37,777 nucleotides of DNA, taken from assembly GCA_910586755.1 (NCBI GenBank), contig CAJUJM010000030.1, positions 1 to 37,777 on the forward strand. The letters run 5' to 3'. Numbering within the stretch: the stretch's first letter is position 1; every line of letters begins with the position of its first letter. Origin of the DNA: an uncultured Lachnospiraceae bacterium. Its GTDB lineage: Bacteria > Bacillota > Clostridia > Lachnospirales > Lachnospiraceae. This document shows, piece by piece, positions 7,231 to 16,066 of the stretch. The translations under genes were made by a program, and so were the position numbers. A model generated the notes under the pieces. It saw nothing but the letters and a program-made list of their open reading frames with translations. It had not been told where the DNA came from and ran no database searches.

Positions 7231-8229
7231 TTACTCAAAAAGATGGCAGGCCACCTTGTGTCCCGGCGCTATCTCCTTTAATTGGGGACGGATGGTTTTG
7301 CATATTTCCCTGCAGTCCGGACACCTGTCATGGAAGACACATCCGCTGGGCAGATTAATGGGATTGGGTATTTCTCCTTCTAATTTTACAGGAGGTACAA
7401 TGGGCTCCTCCCCTACTGTAGGTACCGCAGAAAACAACAGCTTGGTGTAGGGATGGGCCACGTTTTCAAATACGTCCTTTTTACTTCCCAGTTCTACGAT
7501 ACATCCTAAATACATCACTCCCAGCCTGTCGCTGATATGGCGTACCACCGACAGGTCGTGAGCAATAAACAAGTAGGAAAATCCATATTCGTCTTTCAGA
7601 TCCATCATCAGATTCAAAATCTGGGCCTGAATAGACACATCCAAAGCTGACACCGGCTCATCGGCAATAATAAACTCCGGCTCTACTGCCAGCGCTCTGG
7701 CGATTCCGATTCTCTGCCTCTGGCCTCCAGAGAACTGATGGGGATAGCGGGAAGCCTGCTCTGGCCTTAAGCCTACTTTTTGCAAAAGTTCCATGCATTT
7801 TTCTTCTGCCTCTTCTTTGGTTTTTGCAGTCTTATGAAACAGCATAGGCTCCATAATAATATTTTTAATCGTTTTCTGGGGATCCAGGGACGCATATGGA
7901 TCCTGAAAGATCATCTGCATTTTCTTTCTGTAGGGCAGCATCTGCCCTGCTTTCAGCTGGCTGATGTCCTGATCCCGATAATAAATATGTCCGGAAACCG
8001 GATTTAAGAGCCGGATAATGGTTTTCGCCGTAGTAGATTTCCCGCACCCGCTTTCGCCTACCAGGCTGAAGGCCTCTCCGGGATAAACTTCAAAGGTTAC
8101 CCCATTCACTGCATGGACTGCCTTTTTCTCCCTTACCAGTTTGTTTCCTTTTATTTTATAAGAATCCAGAATCCCCTGTTTTACAGGAAATTCCTGTATC
8201 AGATTTTCTACGCGAATTAAAGAATCCAT
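7231..8229 (-). CDS. dppF: Dipeptide/oligopeptide ABC transporter ATP-binding protein, DppF/OppF type
   Basis: One of two ATPases powering the peptide importer at the cytoplasmic face. The 332 residues are the normal length. Visible are Walker A GESGCGKST, Q-loop FQDPYASLDP, signature FSGGQRQRIGIARAL and Walker B FIIADEPVSALD. The C-terminal oligopeptide-transporter extension has clustered cysteines (CVFHDRCPDCREIC). It is the last gene of the five-gene transporter, three bases after the DppD-type gene. No terminator fits between it and the convergent LysR gene, so transcripts must overlap. Dpp and Opp cannot be told apart by sequence alone; the dipeptidase in the same unit favours Dpp. Confidence 0.92.
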   Translation of the reverse strand: MDSLIRVENLIQEFPVKQGILDSYKIKGNKLVREKKAVHAVNGVTFEVYPGEAFSLVGESGCGKSTTAKTIIRLLNPVSGHIYYRDQDISQLKAGQMLPYRKKMQMIFQDPYASLDPQKTIKNIIMEPMLFHKTAKTKEEAEEKCMELLQKVGLRPEQASRYPHQFSGGQRQRIGIARALAVEPEFIIADEPVSALDVSIQAQILNLMMDLKDEYGFSYLFIAHDLSVVRHISDRLGVMYLGCIVELGSKKDVFENVAHPYTKLLFSAVPTVGEEPIVPPVKLEGEIPNPINLPSGCVFHDRCPDCREICKTIRPQLKEIAPGHKVACHLFE

Positions 8230-8232
8230 CTT

Positions 8233-9237
8233 TTACCCCTCTTTCCTGCAGTCCTTTGACTGACGGAGATTTTGTGTAAAATAACAGGCTGCTTTATGGT
8301 CCTTTCCAATTTCTTCCATAGCCGGCATCGTATTTTTACATACTTCCTGGCAGTATTTACACCTGGGGGCAAACAGACACCCCTTTGGCAAATCATACAT
8401 ATTGGGAACCATTCCGGGAATAAAGTCCAGGCGGTTCTGTTCCTTTCTCAGCCTTGGAATAGAAGCCAGAAGCCCTTCTGTGTAAGGATGGCCGGGGTTA
8501 TGGATAATCTCTTCCACAGGCCCTTGTTCTACGATCTTACCGCAGTACATAACCACAATCCGATCTACCATCTCCGAAACCACAGCCAGATCATGGGTAA
8601 TCAGGATCAAGGACGCATTTCTCTCCCGAACCAGCTGCTTCATAAGCTTTAATATCTGAGCCTGAATGGTCACATCCAGGGCTGTGGTAGGCTCGTCTGC
8701 AATAATCAGCTTAGGATTTGCTGCCAGCGCAATAGCGATAACGACTCTCTGGCGCATCCCTCCGGAAAATTGATGGGGATAATCCTTTAACCGCTGTTCC
8801 GGATTGGGGATTCCCACAGCCTTTAAAAGCTCTATACAGCGCTCTTTTCTCTGCTCCTTGTTCATCCCGCTTTCATGGAGAATCAGCATTTCCTCAATTT
8901 GCTTTCCCACTGTATACAAAGGATTCAGGCTGGTCATGGGATCCTGAAATACCATGGCAATATCCTTTCCTCTTACCTTCGTCATCTCTTTTTCTGTGGC
9001 TTTGGTCAGATCCCGGCCCTGAAAGGAAATTTTACGGGCCTGAACCACTCCTGGTTCTTCTACCAGCTTAAGGAGAGAAAAGCAGGATACAGATTTCCCG
9101 CTTCCCGACTCTCCTACAATTCCCAGAATCTCTCCTTTGTCCAGATGAAAGGAAATGCCGTCCACTGCCTTTACCACTCCGCCAAAAGTATGAAAATAGG
9201 TTTTCAAATCCTCTACTTCCAACAATCTTTCGCCCAT
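8233..9237 (-). CDS. dppD: Dipeptide/oligopeptide ABC transporter ATP-binding protein, DppD/OppD type
   Basis: Second ATPase of the peptide importer, 334 residues. It has Walker A GESGSGKS near residues 40-47, Q-loop FQDPMTSLNP, signature FSGGMRQRV and Walker B LIIADEPTTALDVT. The C-terminal extension includes the cysteine-rich CLFAPRCKYCQEVC segment seen in DppD proteins. It forms a heterodimer with the downstream DppF-type protein beneath the two permeases. The ATG follows AGGAGG with 7-8 bases of spacing and starts 12 bases after the DppC-type stop, so the genes are co-transcribed. Confidence 0.93.
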   Translation of the reverse strand: MGERLLEVEDLKTYFHTFGGVVKAVDGISFHLDKGEILGIVGESGSGKSVSCFSLLKLVEEPGVVQARKISFQGRDLTKATEKEMTKVRGKDIAMVFQDPMTSLNPLYTVGKQIEEMLILHESGMNKEQRKERCIELLKAVGIPNPEQRLKDYPHQFSGGMRQRVVIAIALAANPKLIIADEPTTALDVTIQAQILKLMKQLVRERNASLILITHDLAVVSEMVDRIVVMYCGKIVEQGPVEEIIHNPGHPYTEGLLASIPRLRKEQNRLDFIPGMVPNMYDLPKGCLFAPRCKYCQEVCKNTMPAMEEIGKDHKAACYFTQNLRQSKDCRKEG

Positions 9238-9249
9238 AATCCATCCCTC

Positions 9250-10137
9250 CTATTTTAATTTCGGATTCAGTTCATCTCTTAAGAAGTCACCCATCAGGTT
9301 GATTCCGAATACCAGAAGCATAATGTACATGCCGGGGAACACGGAGGTCCACCACAAGCCGCTAAATAAAACATCAAATCCATTCTTTACCAGGAGTCCT
9401 AAAGATGGCTCCGTCACCGGAACACCTACGCCCAGAAAGCTTAATGCAGCCTCTGTTAAAATAAAGTCTCCCATCTGGATGGTTGCAAGAACGATTACGG
9501 AGGAAATTACATTGGGCATAACATGGCGGATGATAATAAGAAAATCCGGGATCCCCACTGTTCGGGACGCCTCAATATACTCCATTTTCTTTACTGACAA
9601 GGTGGCTCCTCTTACAGTTCGGGCATAGGTAACCCAGCCTACCAGCACTAAGGCAAGAAGGAGCTTGTCAATTCCCTGTCCTACAACGGATAAAATGAAC
9701 AGGGCGATAAACATAGAGGGGAAGGATAGCTGAATATCTGCAATTCGCATAATAATCCCATCTACAATTCCTCCAAAATAGCCGGCCAGCAGCCCCAGAG
9801 TAGTCCCAATCAGGCAGGCAAAGGACATTCCGCAAATACCGATGGTCAATGAGCTGACGCTTCCGTAAATAATGGCGCTGAAAATGCATCTTCCCTGATT
9901 GTCTGTCCCTAAAGGAAACTGCCAGCTCCCCCCTTCCAGCCATGCGGGCGGCAGATAAGAGTTGGATAAGTCTATCTGGGTCAGATCATAGGGATTCTGA
10001 ATGGCCAGAAGCTGCCGTCCAAACAGGGCCACAAATATGGCAATTCCAATGAGAACCGTACCGATAATTGCCGGAAGATTCTTTTTGTAGTGGAAGAAAA
10101 ATTCCGACTTAAAAAACCGTTTCGCTGTTTTTTTCAT
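9250..10137 (-). CDS. dppC: Peptide ABC transporter permease, DppC/OppC type
   Basis: One of two membrane permeases of the peptide importer (BPD_transp_1), 295 residues with about six membrane helices. An N-terminal OppC_N-type segment (residues 1-60) is followed by the permease domain. The EAA loop that contacts the ATPases is visible as EASRTVGIPDFLIIIRHVMPN near residues 190-210. The ATG at 10137 sits 10 bases after the DppB-type stop, with GAGGTGAC as ribosome binding site inside the end of that gene. Confidence 0.92.
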   Translation of the reverse strand: MKKTAKRFFKSEFFFHYKKNLPAIIGTVLIGIAIFVALFGRQLLAIQNPYDLTQIDLSNSYLPPAWLEGGSWQFPLGTDNQGRCIFSAIIYGSVSSLTIGICGMSFACLIGTTLGLLAGYFGGIVDGIIMRIADIQLSFPSMFIALFILSVVGQGIDKLLLALVLVGWVTYARTVRGATLSVKKMEYIEASRTVGIPDFLIIIRHVMPNVISSVIVLATIQMGDFILTEAALSFLGVGVPVTEPSLGLLVKNGFDVLFSGLWWTSVFPGMYIMLLVFGINLMGDFLRDELNPKLK

Positions 10138-10147
10138 ATCTTTTTTG

Positions 10148-11113
10148 TCACCTCAATTCAATTCTCGGATCAATAATCGTGTAGATCATATCCACTATGA
10201 AGTTGATTCCCACAAACATTACGGAGGTTATCATCAGGTAAGCCACGATTATAGGCCTGTCGGAACGATAAATCGCATCAATTAAAAGCTTTCCCATTCC
10301 CGGCCAGGCAAAAATAGTTTCCGTAATGGTGGTAAATGCAAACATCTTTCCAATGTTGATGCCAAATACCGTAACTACCGGAATTAGCGCATTTTTAAGG
10401 GCGTGGCGGAACAGGACATTTCTCGCGGAAACTCCCTTGGCCCTTGCAAATTTAATGTAGTCCTGTTTCATATTTTCCCGGATTCCGGTCCGGGTTAACC
10501 GAAGAATTGTTGCAATATAAGCCAGGGACAACGTAATGGCAGGCATTATCAAATAGCGCCAGCCTCCGGGCGCAAAAATGCTAAGCTGCATTCCTAAAAC
10601 CGTAACAGTCCGGCCTCTTCCGGAAGCAGGGAGAACGCCGTATTTTACAGAAAAAATATAAATCAACATCATCCCAATCCAAAAAGTCGGAAGAGAGATT
10701 CCCAAAATAGATCCGGTCATAATCAGCTTGCTGATTCTGCTTTTGGGAAATGCCCCTGCAAATACGCCAAGAGGAATGGCGATTATCAGAGTCATTAAAG
10801 CAGTAATCGTTACCAACTCCAGGGTAGCCGGCATTCTCTCTCCGATTAACTGGAGGACCGGCTGTTTATATACGTAAGAGCTTCCAAAATCCCCTCTCAC
10901 AGCATTTTTTACAAAATTTACAAATTGAACGGGAAGCGGATCATTTAATCCTAACTGCTCCCTGACCTCTTGTATGGTCTCATAGGTAGCCTCTTCTGTC
11001 AGCAGGTTTGCCACCGGATCGCCAATATAATTGGTCAGGATGAATACTACCATAGCCACTACAAAAAGTACCACTATGGTCTGCGCCAAGCGCTTCACAA
11101 TGTATTTAAACAT
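10148..11113 (-). CDS. dppB: Peptide ABC transporter permease, DppB/OppB type
   Basis: The second permease, 321 residues. It begins with the family's conserved N-terminal helix (MFKYIVKRLAQTIVVLFVV) and a large external loop, and has an EAA-type loop ARAKGVSARNVLFRHALKNA near 223-242. It pairs with the DppC-type protein to form the membrane channel. The start has a GAGGTGAG site five bases upstream. A 144-base gap with a strong hairpin separates it from the binding-protein gene, which probably sets the ratio of binding protein to membrane parts. Confidence 0.92.
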   Translation of the reverse strand: MFKYIVKRLAQTIVVLFVVAMVVFILTNYIGDPVANLLTEEATYETIQEVREQLGLNDPLPVQFVNFVKNAVRGDFGSSYVYKQPVLQLIGERMPATLELVTITALMTLIIAIPLGVFAGAFPKSRISKLIMTGSILGISLPTFWIGMMLIYIFSVKYGVLPASGRGRTVTVLGMQLSIFAPGGWRYLIMPAITLSLAYIATILRLTRTGIRENMKQDYIKFARAKGVSARNVLFRHALKNALIPVVTVFGINIGKMFAFTTITETIFAWPGMGKLLIDAIYRSDRPIIVAYLMITSVMFVGINFIVDMIYTIIDPRIELR

Positions 11114-11179
11114 GTTCTCACCTCATCTATCTCTCCGTCTTGCCCCCGGGGATAAGGGACAAATGCCTGATACAAGTAC

Positions 11180-11248
11180 AGGGCCTGCTGCAAAATGAGG
11201 GCGGGCTTTAACAACGAAAATCCGGCCTTTCATTTTGCAACAGACCCT
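11180..11248 (-). promoter_or_regulatory. Hairpin between binding-protein and permease genes
   Basis: A 19-base-pair stem (11180-11198 with 11230-11248) encloses a 31-base loop. On the minus strand the two imperfect positions become U-G wobble pairs, while on the plus strand they would be C-A mismatches. The structure therefore appears selected in the operon's own RNA. There is no U-tract, so it is more likely an mRNA-stability or partial-termination element protecting the binding-protein message than a full terminator. Confidence 0.65.
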
Positions 11249-11257
11249 ATCATAGAA

Positions 11258-12919
11258 TTATTTTACACTGATTTCCCAGGCAAATATATATTTATTAAAT
11301 CTGGGGGTGTAATCAATGTCATCTTTTACTGCAAAAATATTTTCCTGAACATACAGAGGAATATATGCAACATCATCATGGGTCATCTTGTCAATCTGCT
11401 TTGTCAATTCAGCTCTGCGCTCTTTATTGCTTTCCTGCATTGCTTCACTAATCAGTTTATCAACCTCAGGATTGCTGTAATGGCCGCGGTTCGCATTGCC
11501 GGTGCCCTTTTCCTGGTCATAGGTATAGCAATGCTGATTCATCATAGTGATACCTTCACCGGTATATACGGACCAAGCGGAAATCAAAAGTCCGGTTTTA
11601 TGCTCATAGGGACGGATATGGGGAAGGAAGGTTGCGCTGGGCATCAGATTTAAGTTTACCTTAATCCCAACCTTTTCCAGATATCCGGCTACTGCCTGTG
11701 CTACTTCAGAGCTGTTTACCGTAATATCGCTTCCTGCATCCAGAGTAATGGTAAATCCATCCGGATATCCGGCCTCGGCCAAAAGTGCCTTTGCAGCTTC
11801 CGGATCATAGGGGAAGCGCTCTAATTCCGGACTGTAACCGTTAAAGGTATCGCGGATCAAGGTGGCAGTGGGATATGCATGCCCCTGCATTACATTGTTG
11901 ATAATCATATCCGTATCAATTGCCTGGTACATTGCCTGACGTACACGAACATCCTTTAACGGATTTCCGCCGCCTTCTACTGCCGGGTTATCGTCCAGCA
12001 TCTGCTCCATGTTCATGTAAATCATTTCCATACTGGGTTCCGATACCACATGGATACCTTCTGTGGCTTCCAGTCTTTCTACATCCTGTACGGACACGCC
12101 GCCCATAACGTCCAGCTCTCCGCTCAGCATAGTTGCGGTACGGGTAGCTGCGTTACTGATAGGACGGAAGCGCACAGATTTGATCTCCGGTGCTCCACCC
12201 CAGTATTCTTCATTGGCTACCATATCAATATGATCTTCTTTTACATGTTCTACCAGTTTGTACCGGCCGGTACCGATTACGCTGTTTCCAATCTCTTCTG
12301 CAGTCTTACCTTCAATGTTTTCCTTGTTGCTGATGCATACCATTGCCAGATCCGTAAGAAGCAGCGGGTATTTGTTCTTCATATGAATCACTACCGTATA
12401 ATCATCAACAGCCTCTACAGACTCAACGCTTGTAAAACGGCTGTTGTAGGAACTTCCAACTTCCCTTGCATAGTTATAGGAAGCCACTACATCCTCTGCT
12501 GTAAAGTCACTTCCGTCATGGAATTTCACTCCCTCATGGAGTTTAAAGGTCCAGGTCATTCCATCCTCTGATTCCTCCCAGCTGTCTGCCAGACAAGGAA
12601 TGATGCTCAAGTCTCTGTCCTGGGTAACCAATGGCTCATAGACATGGAACATAACCTGATTGGTTACATTATTATCCTGTCCATAAGGATTTAAAGAAGA
12701 AACATCCGTAGCTAACGCAATGGTTACATTGTCCCTCTTTGTCTCTGTCTCCTGGCTCTCCTGAGGCTCTGTGCCGGCTTCCGGCTCCTGAGCTTTCTGG
12801 CTTTCCTGAGCCGCCGGCTGAGTTTGATTGGTGTTCTTTTCAGAACCGCCGCCGCACCCGGCCAGCAAAGACACAGACATGGCTGCTGCCAGTAAAAGTG
12901 CTAACTTTCTAGTCTTCAT
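11258..12919 (-). CDS. dppA: Peptide-binding lipoprotein, DppA/OppA type (SBP_bac_5)
   Basis: Extracellular substrate-binding lipoprotein of the importer, 553 residues. A signal peptide (MKTRKLALLLAAAMSVS) ends in the lipobox LLAGC, with the lipidated cysteine at residue 22. A Gln/Glu-rich linker to about residue 60 follows, then the SBP_bac_5 fold with the conserved stretch GMTWTFKLHEGVKFHDGSDF near 130-150. The protein would be anchored to the outside of the membrane and hand peptides to DppB/DppC. The gene starts one base after the dipeptidase stop, and its GGAGG site lies inside the dipeptidase's final Glu codons. The ligand may be a di- or oligopeptide; some relatives bind nickel or opines. 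Confidence 0.92.
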   Translation of the reverse strand: MKTRKLALLLAAAMSVSLLAGCGGGSEKNTNQTQPAAQESQKAQEPEAGTEPQESQETETKRDNVTIALATDVSSLNPYGQDNNVTNQVMFHVYEPLVTQDRDLSIIPCLADSWEESEDGMTWTFKLHEGVKFHDGSDFTAEDVVASYNYAREVGSSYNSRFTSVESVEAVDDYTVVIHMKNKYPLLLTDLAMVCISNKENIEGKTAEEIGNSVIGTGRYKLVEHVKEDHIDMVANEEYWGGAPEIKSVRFRPISNAATRTATMLSGELDVMGGVSVQDVERLEATEGIHVVSEPSMEMIYMNMEQMLDDNPAVEGGGNPLKDVRVRQAMYQAIDTDMIINNVMQGHAYPTATLIRDTFNGYSPELERFPYDPEAAKALLAEAGYPDGFTITLDAGSDITVNSSEVAQAVAGYLEKVGIKVNLNLMPSATFLPHIRPYEHKTGLLISAWSVYTGEGITMMNQHCYTYDQEKGTGNANRGHYSNPEVDKLISEAMQESNKERRAELTKQIDKMTHDDVAYIPLYVQENIFAVKDDIDYTPRFNKYIFAWEISVK

Positions 12920-12920
12920 A

Positions 12921-14369
12921 CTACTTCTCCTCCTCTTTTTTGTATAGTAGAGTGTCTAAAGCCACTAAAGCTTCCGCAAATATTCCCGCCGCCTGCTTAA
13001 GGCCACATATAGAAGCTGCTTCATCCGGCAGATGGCCGGTTCCTCTTCCCGGTCCAAAAGGATGGGGCCCCGGGCAGCTTGGCCCATATCCTACCGCGGG
13101 AGCAGGTATTTTTCTCCCATAGGTTCCTCCCCTTGCCGTATATGCTTCTAACGTAAGCCCCAGCCTGTCACAGGCAATCCGGTTCAGAAGTTCAATTGCC
13201 GGATGGGAGGAATCCAGAATATAGCCTGGATTATCACCTATTGCAGCGACTGTAAAGCCATAGTCTGTAAAAATCTTTTCCAGCTTTCCGCAAATTGCTT
13301 TGCCATCTGCTGTTACAGGATACCGAATATTAACGGTGCCCCTCCATTCTGTCTGATCCATAAACATTCTGGTAAGCACACAGGTAAGGCGTCCGGTAGA
13401 TGAGTCCTCACAGCTTATTCCCAGCTCCTCCCCATAGCATCCGCCAAACAATGCTTCTATCTGGGAGAGCAGTTCTCTCTCATTATCGGCGAGAAGATCC
13501 GTTTTCAAAAGATATCTGATAAGCTTTAAAATGCCGTTTTCAGAACCTTCCGGAAACGCAGAGTGTGCTGCTCTTCCGTGTGAGGTAATCCGCAAAGTCT
13601 TTTTTTCCTGACAAATTTCAATTCCTTTCCCGGATCGGTATTCTTGAAATTTGAAAGATTCTTCAGGCTTTATCCTCACCATTGCAGATTCCGGAATCAG
13701 GTTCGATGCGACTCCGCCGCTAAATTCTAATATACTTTGCCCTTTGGAATTAAGGCTTTTTTTAAGTTCCAGCTCAATTACTCCCTTTTCCCCATAACAC
13801 ACTGGGAAGGGAGCATCCGGTACTATAGAAAACAGAGGTGCTTCATGGTCTTTAAAATAATATTCCGCATCGGCCATCCCCAGCTCTTCATTACAGCCAA
13901 AAAAGATTCGAATTCCATGATTGAGGAAAATCTGATTTTCCACAAGGAATTTTACTGCATACAGGACGGCAACTGCCGCGCCTTTATTATCCCTGCTTCC
14001 TCTTCCCACAATCAGATCTCCTTCCCTGATTGCTGCAAATGGCGGATAGGTCCATCCCTCTCCCGGAGGCACCACATCCAGATGAACGAATATTCCCAAA
14101 TCTTTACATGTCAGATCCTTGCCTGGAAGAAAAGCAGTTCCGCAGTAATACTCATGGCATTGGGTCTGAAATCCCATACGCCTGGCCATGTCCAACGCTT
14201 TTTCTAAAACTTTGGCACATTCCTGACCAAAGGGAAACTTGCTGCTCCTATCTACCGGTTGGCTGATACTTGGAATCCGAATCAAATTTTCCAGATCTTC
14301 TACCCACTGATTTTGGCAGGAGGAAAGCCATTCTTCTGCCTGCTCCATGATTTCCCCCAAGCTGTTCAT
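12921..14369 (-). CDS. M20-family dipeptidase, PepV/Sapep-like
   Basis: Cytoplasmic metal-dependent dipeptidase, 482 residues, in the usual range for PepV. Metal-ligand and catalytic motifs are in order: HLDVVP (His and Asp), GRGSRDNKGA (bridging Asp), CNEELGM (catalytic Glu pair), PDAPFP, and a late GPGRGTGHLPDE carrying the final His ligand. It is the first gene of the unit that encodes the peptide importer, so imported dipeptides would be cleaved to amino acids directly. The start at 14369 has AAGGAG 12 bases upstream; an ATG seven codons later with a closer GGGGG site is an alternative. Confidence 0.9.
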   Translation of the reverse strand: MNSLGEIMEQAEEWLSSCQNQWVEDLENLIRIPSISQPVDRSSKFPFGQECAKVLEKALDMARRMGFQTQCHEYYCGTAFLPGKDLTCKDLGIFVHLDVVPPGEGWTYPPFAAIREGDLIVGRGSRDNKGAAVAVLYAVKFLVENQIFLNHGIRIFFGCNEELGMADAEYYFKDHEAPLFSIVPDAPFPVCYGEKGVIELELKKSLNSKGQSILEFSGGVASNLIPESAMVRIKPEESFKFQEYRSGKGIEICQEKKTLRITSHGRAAHSAFPEGSENGILKLIRYLLKTDLLADNERELLSQIEALFGGCYGEELGISCEDSSTGRLTCVLTRMFMDQTEWRGTVNIRYPVTADGKAICGKLEKIFTDYGFTVAAIGDNPGYILDSSHPAIELLNRIACDRLGLTLEAYTARGGTYGRKIPAPAVGYGPSCPGPHPFGPGRGTGHLPDEAASICGLKQAAGIFAEALVALDTLLYKKEEEK

Positions 14370-14692
14370 CCTATCGCTTTACTCCTTTCTTCTTTTCAAT
14401 TCCCCTGCATAAATATTAATAAATTCAACTGTTTTCACCAGAATATCACAATATAATTAAAATGAAAAAAAGTTTTTCCTGATAAGTAATATCAACTTCC
14501 AGCATAAGTTTATTGTGACAATATTATCTCTTATGCTGATATTTTTACAGAAACTTATGAAATAACACCATAATTTACAATATTTACTTTTTCCCATCCA
14601 CTCTTTATAATCAAATTATCCTTTTGTACCCTGGTATGGAATATTATTCGTCAACTGTTTTAAACTTAAAATAATATTAGGAGGATTTTTAT
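14370..14692. other. AT-rich divergent intergenic region with an inverted repeat
   Basis: This 323-base gap separates the divergent dipeptidase and cupin genes. It holds a clear promoter for the cupin gene (14583-14611) and a 9-base inverted repeat, CAGCATAAG (14500-14508) and CTTATGCTG (14530-14538). The repeat is spaced 21 bases apart and could be a two-site operator or a stem-loop. No convincing promoter for the dipeptidase/transporter operon was found. No ORF is supported. Confidence 0.5.
14583..14611 (+). promoter_or_regulatory. Promoter of the cupin gene
   Basis: TTTACT (14583-14588), a 17-base spacer and TATAAT (14606-14611) predict a start near 14618, with a leader of about 75 bases before the ATG at 14693. 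Confidence 0.6.
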
Positions 14693-15409
14693 ATGTCTAT
14701 TTCTATGGTTCGTCGTGAAGAGATAGTTTTAAATTTTAAAGACGGCTTTGCCCAGACTGAGCTTCTGCCAGGCACTTTTGAAGGCATTACCAATTACAGA
14801 TGTGAATTAAAAGCCGGCTGCACTGTTCAGCCAAAGCTATACTCTGATAAGGTGGTTGTTTACTGCTTTACCAAGGGCAGCGGATATATTACCGACGGCC
14901 TTAAAGCTTATAATATCACGGAGCTGTCTTTCTATACCCCGGACTTTGACAAAAATGAGCTGTCCATTCACGCTGTCAGCGATATGGAATTTTTGTGCCT
15001 GGTTTCCGATATGACGGAAGGCGACTGGCGCACCTATGAGCAGGGCCATCATGTGCTTCCCATCTTTGCTCCTATCTCCCAGTGTCGGGAATACACTCAG
15101 GATTGCAAAGGGCCTAACACCCAGAGCTGGTCCGTATTAAGTACCAGAAATATCGGACGTATTATGGTTGGCGTTGTCCGCGCTGTTGGCGAGGGCACCA
15201 CTGAAAAAGGACATCCTTCTGTTGACCAATGGAATTACTGCCTGGACGGCGCTGATTTTAATCTGACTGTTGATGGGGAAACGGTTTCTCACAAGGACGG
15301 CGACTGGAGTTTTGTTCCGGCGGGCCTGGATCACTCCCTGGTGGCAGAACCGGGAAAACTGGTTTACTATATCTGGTTTGAGCATTTTGTAAAGGAATTT
15401 GGTCAATAA
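14693..15409 (+). CDS. Cupin-domain protein of unknown function
   Basis: A 238-residue protein with two cupin-like halves. The first (about residues 20-105) is weak and lacks histidine ligands. The second (about 155-235) has the cupin pattern GHPSVDQWNYCLDG, then GDWSFVPAGLDHSL, which supplies a possible metal site. Such bicupins include sugar or keto-acid isomerases and sensor proteins. The function cannot be assigned here. The ATG has an excellent TTAGGAGG site, and the gene is monocistronic with its own promoter and a long downstream hairpin. Its neighbour across the divergent promoter is the dipeptidase operon, but no functional link is visible. Confidence 0.8.
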   Translation: MSISMVRREEIVLNFKDGFAQTELLPGTFEGITNYRCELKAGCTVQPKLYSDKVVVYCFTKGSGYITDGLKAYNITELSFYTPDFDKNELSIHAVSDMEFLCLVSDMTEGDWRTYEQGHHVLPIFAPISQCREYTQDCKGPNTQSWSVLSTRNIGRIMVGVVRAVGEGTTEKGHPSVDQWNYCLDGADFNLTVDGETVSHKDGDWSFVPAGLDHSLVAEPGKLVYYIWFEHFVKEFGQ

Positions 15410-15471
15410 CCCCTCCGGATTCCTTGCTGGAAGCCTGTCCCCCCGGGCATAGCGGCTTTCTGATGCATATA

Positions 15472-15517
15472 AAGAGGCAGTTGCCTGGCTGAGATTACAG
15501 CCAGGCAACTGCCTCTT
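15472..15517. terminator. Long perfect hairpin between cupin gene and mscL
   Basis: A perfect 20-base-pair stem with a 6-base loop lies between two convergent genes. The expected U-tract is absent on the plus strand and only CTTTATAT on the minus strand, so termination is likely but not standard. Confidence 0.55.
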
Positions 15518-15538
15518 ATGTGTTGTATGTCTAAACCT

Positions 15539-15937
15539 CTATACCTCCGAGGTGCAGTGGGCGCACTTGGTGGCATCAATGGGAATCTCACTTTTACAGT
15601 AAGGGCAGGTTTTGGTGGTAGGTGCTGCAGGCGCTTCCTCCTCTTTTTTATTGCCTAATGAAACTGCTTTGTTAATAATTTTCAGCAGGCAGAACAGAAT
15701 AAACGCCATTAAAATAAAGTTCACCACGGAACTGATAAATGCAGAAGCAAATCCGGCAATATCTGTCAGGTTGTACGTTTCGTGGCCTAACAGAAAGTTT
15801 AAAATGGGGTTAATAAAGTTGTCCGTTAATGAGGTAACAATTCCGGAAAAGGCGCCGCCGATGATAACACCGATTGCCATGTCCATCACATTTCCTCTCA
15901 GGGCAAATGCCTTAAACTCTGAAATAAACTTTTTCAT
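15539..15937 (-). CDS. mscL: Large-conductance mechanosensitive channel MscL with C-terminal zinc ribbon
   Basis: Membrane tension valve, 132 residues. It releases solutes on hypo-osmotic shock and works as a homopentamer. The N-terminal helix and first membrane segment (FKAFALRGNVMDMAIGVIIG, residues 8-27) and the second segment (VVNFILMAFILFCLLKIIN) are standard. After the usual channel end, a linker (EEEAPAAPTTKT) leads to a zinc-ribbon motif CPYC...CAHC in the last 25 residues, replacing the normal C-terminal bundle. The start has an AAGGAG site with 7 bases of spacing. A single-gene unit with its own promoter. Confidence 0.95.
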   Translation of the reverse strand: MKKFISEFKAFALRGNVMDMAIGVIIGGAFSGIVTSLTDNFINPILNFLLGHETYNLTDIAGFASAFISSVVNFILMAFILFCLLKIINKAVSLGNKKEEEAPAAPTTKTCPYCKSEIPIDATKCAHCTSEV

Positions 15938-16029
15938 ACATACTCTCCTTGTGTCTTTAATACCAGTCTGTTCCTTTTTTCAAAATTCCGTTTTAGCATC
16001 AGACCGGCATCTTTTTTAATTTCTGCACA

Positions 16030-16058
16030 ATTATACCATATTTTTCGACAAATATCAC
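16030..16058 (-). promoter_or_regulatory. Promoter of mscL
   Basis: On the minus strand GTGATA (16058-16053), a 17-base spacer and TATAAT (16035-16030). The -10 is perfect and the -35 is weak. Confidence 0.5.
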
Positions 16059-16066
16059 TTAATTTT

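Noticed and set aside
15472..15517. Standard Rho-independent terminator after the cupin gene
   Set aside because: The stem is perfect, but neither strand has a convincing U-tract, so it is listed with lower confidence.
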